From positions 170,910 through 234,909 of the forward strand of contig JAQGEQ010000334.1 of NCBI GenBank assembly GCA_034620365.1: DNA of 64,000 nucleotides, given 5' to 3'. The position numbers and the translations under genes were made by a program. The DNA is from Pegea sp. RAD2-039. Lineage: Eukaryota; Chordata; Thaliacea; Salpida; Salpidae. The notes beneath the pieces are model-generated. The model did no database searches, was not told the DNA's origin, and saw only the letters and a program-made list of their open reading frames with translations. Positions 61,938 through 64,000 of the stretch are shown here, piece after piece. Positions within the stretch are counted from its first letter, which is position 1; the number at the start of each line of letters is the position of its first letter.

Positions 61938-63555
61938 TTTAAATAAATAGATGAAATAACATTTTTTTATAAAATCGACGCTGCAACAGAAGATTAAGAA
62001 GTCGAATTTTGAGTAGTGATTTATTGTTGAAGACAGTTAATGAAGTTGTTCTTGAGATCAATTAGAAAGTTACGGATGATTTTATCAGAGCTTATAATTA
62101 ATGACAATATTTTTGAAAACAAACTTTATAGAAATTATAATTTATATCAATTAAATAAAAAGCTTAATAAATGCTACTTTATATTTAAAAAGAATATGCT
62201 GGTTTAAAAACGGTAAACAACTTTCAATTTTAACTAGTTTGAAAAACTACTCGACTGTAAACGCAAGGCAAATTAAACTTATGTAAGAAGGTTTATCCTG
62301 TTTCTATTCAACCTGATTACTACTATTTAAATAACTAAATAAAAACAATACTGGAAAACGAAAAAAAAAGACAATTTGGTGAAAATTCTTTAATTTTAGA
62401 AAGTAATAACTTTTCGCTTGATCCATTTACAATTAATTTAGTCTAATTGAAAGCTTATTAGATTAAGAAATATAATATCTTTTTTGAGATCTATTTCGAG
62501 CTTTACCTTATTTTTTGTGATGATCCAAGGTGTTTATTTTATAAAAGTCGTAAATAATCTTAAATCAAATAAAAAATAAAGCATGAAGTCATTGAAACAC
62601 ATTTAGACGTTTTCATTAACTTGCTAACAAATACGTATTTGGTTTCAACTAACTTTCTAATATTATACAAATGATTGCCAAATTAATGTCGTCATAATTG
62701 CTGATAGTAAAAACACGTAGTCACGGTTCAGTAATTTTAATTTGTAAATAATACAAAAACAAAACTACAAATTAAAATGAATTTAATGATCATGAACTCT
62801 ACAGATAAAAAAAGCATCAAATTAAAAGAAAGAAATGAAGAATCTTTAATCAGAAATATACATCTTATATTTAAAATAAACGTTTTTAGTAACAACATCT
62901 AATTAAATAGTTAAATAACTATGCCAATAAATAATAAATCATAATCACAATATACACAAAGTACTATAAAATTTATACAGAGAAAGTTGTTAATCTATTT
63001 ATGAATAAAAGAAAGTTGGTTTGGAAAAAGAAATAGACACAAGAAATTTAATCGAGCGTACCTTAATCAGTGAAGATAGAAAAGAGACAGAAGAGTTGAG
63101 ACTTTTAATGAGTTTATTTGATTCTAAACTGTTTTGTTTGTTTGTAAATTAGTTCTACAAAAACTCAGTAAAAACTCAATTTTATAAATTGGCGATCTCA
63201 AAACATCTGAATCAAATATTAAAATTAAACAGAATAATTGCATAATTTCCATTTCATTTATGATATAAAGTATTAATCGATAAGTTATTTAGTATCTAAT
63301 TAATTTGATTAAGATTTTTTCATAATTCTCTACTACTAGTAGTGTTTATGTATTACACAAATAGTTTTCACGACAATCAGCATGGACATATTGGTTAATT
63401 AACATTTGTTGATTAGAATTAACTGATGATTAGGGTTGATAGTTAATATTTACTTCATTCATATGAGTTTTTGTAGACTGAGATTAAAAAGGAATTATTT
63501 CAAATGTGAGTTGATCAATAAAGATGAAGTGATTTCCTTCACTTCATTCACAAAT
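61938..63555. other. No gene recognised downstream of truncated Cullin-3
   Basis: AT-rich sequence read in all frames without finding any cullin C-terminal segment (no ATGYWP-type or neddylation-site region) or other known protein. Several AATAAA words occur soon after the stop codon (for example near 61,942), so transcript ends are possible. There is no match to the array modules. Confidence 0.5.
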
Positions 63556-63559
63556 TCTC

Positions 63560-63735
63560 GTCTTCACAAGACTTTGTGGCTGGATTCTGAGCTGCCAATT
63601 CATAGATCAGTTTTCTACAGTGTGTAGTGCAGTTTGAAGTTTTGAAGAATTGCAACATAATAGCTTGATATCATCTGCATACACAAACACTCTGACATCA
63701 TCTACTGCTACTAGTCTTCTGATGACGTCTTGGTG
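63560..63735 (-). mobile_element. LINE reverse-transcriptase fragment with intact YADD motif
   Basis: The minus strand reads DDVRVFVYADDIKLLCCNSS (YADD codons at 63,670-63,681), then LQTALHTVEN, a stop, and SMNWQLRIQP: the palm-domain active site and following segment of a non-LTR reverse transcriptase. It is homologous to 47,593-47,745, where YADD has become YLDH. It is truncated on both sides, with the 21-bp minisatellite upstream on its own strand and unrelated sequence downstream. Inactive fragment. Confidence 0.75.
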
Positions 63736-64000
63736 CTAGTGGTTGTTGCTGGTTTCTAATGGTTTTTGCTGGTTATTAGTGGTTCTTGCTGGCTGCAAGT
63801 GGTTGTTGCTGCTTTGAAGTGGTTGTTGCTGGTTGGTAATATTTGCTGCTGGTTTCTAATGGTTGGTGCTGGGTGGTATTAGTTGTTGCTGGCTGCCAGT
63901 TGGTTGTTGCTGGGTGGTATTGTTTGTTGCTTGATGGTATTGGTTGTTGCTTGGTGCTATTGGTTGTTGCAGGCTGCTAGTGGTTGCTGCTGGTTGCTAG
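63729..64000. repeat. 21-bp minisatellite running off the window
   Basis: About 13 imperfect units of GTGGTTGTTGCTGGTTGCTAG, with occasional 1-2 base indels, continuing past the window end. On the minus strand one frame gives Gln/Asn/Thr/Pro-rich peptide but with stops in several units, so coding is not supported. It directly abuts the reverse-transcriptase fragment. Confidence 0.85.

Noticed and set aside
61938-63400. Possible hidden C-terminal exons of Cullin-3
   Set aside because: All frames were read for the conserved mid-domain and winged-helix segments; none was found, so no exon is annotated.
63436-63627. 63-codon plus-strand frame at the right end
   Set aside because: It overlaps the minus-strand reverse-transcriptase fragment and has no similarity of its own.

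Overview
This window is AT-rich, intron-containing animal DNA, not bacterial. The clearest evidence is a Cullin-3 gene at the right end. It has ten in-frame exons, nine introns (eight of only about 50-60 nt) and standard GT/AG borders. The same intron size appears in a decayed RPB9 copy nearby (48 nt). This points to a metazoan with compact introns. Fragments of LINE retrotransposons fit this, but the phylum cannot be fixed from the sequence alone.

Layout. (1) About 1-55,955: a very large, degenerate, higher-order repeat array in which every copy of every recognisable module lies on the + strand. Its recurring parts are a cassette (a small palindrome, a variable core of about 50 bp, a TATA-like stretch and a 33-bp stem-loop), a conserved block of about 115 bp about 290 bp downstream of most cassettes, a 28-bp GC-richer motif, and opposing TTTGTGG / CACCACAAAC arms. 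Superimposed are large direct duplications. The largest is about 9.8 kb (6,601-16.4 kb against 25,679-35.4 kb, offset about 19.08 kb) and carries the same LINE 3' end in both copies. Inside the array sit foreign pieces: a zinc-finger gene fragment (35.5-36.2 kb), an ARMT1/DUF89 exon (44.8-45.1 kb), a tRNA-Gly-like pseudogene (45.75-45.82 kb) and a reverse-transcriptase fragment (47.5-47.7 kb).

(2) 56,012-56,182: nine perfectly phased copies of a 19-bp minisatellite built around the E-box CACGTG. (3) 56.4-57.6 kb: decayed minus-strand exons of a dynamin-related GTPase (Drp1-like) and of RNA polymerase II subunit RPB9, both with frameshifts but with splice borders still visible. (4) 59,819-61,937: Cullin-3, reading frame intact for 479 residues but ending in the middle of the cullin homology domain; nothing resembling the C-terminal half follows within the window. 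(5) 61.9-63.5 kb: AT-rich with no gene seen. (6) 63.56 kb to the end: another LINE reverse-transcriptase fragment with a YADD motif, abutting a 21-bp minisatellite that runs off the window.

Taken together, the window looks like repeat-dominated chromatin (pericentromeric, sex- or B-chromosome-like, or the edge of such a region) that has accumulated exon-intron fragments of housekeeping genes. Cullin-3 is either its border gene or one more truncated copy. No complete functional gene can be demonstrated. Most short open frames are chance frames in AT-rich repeats.
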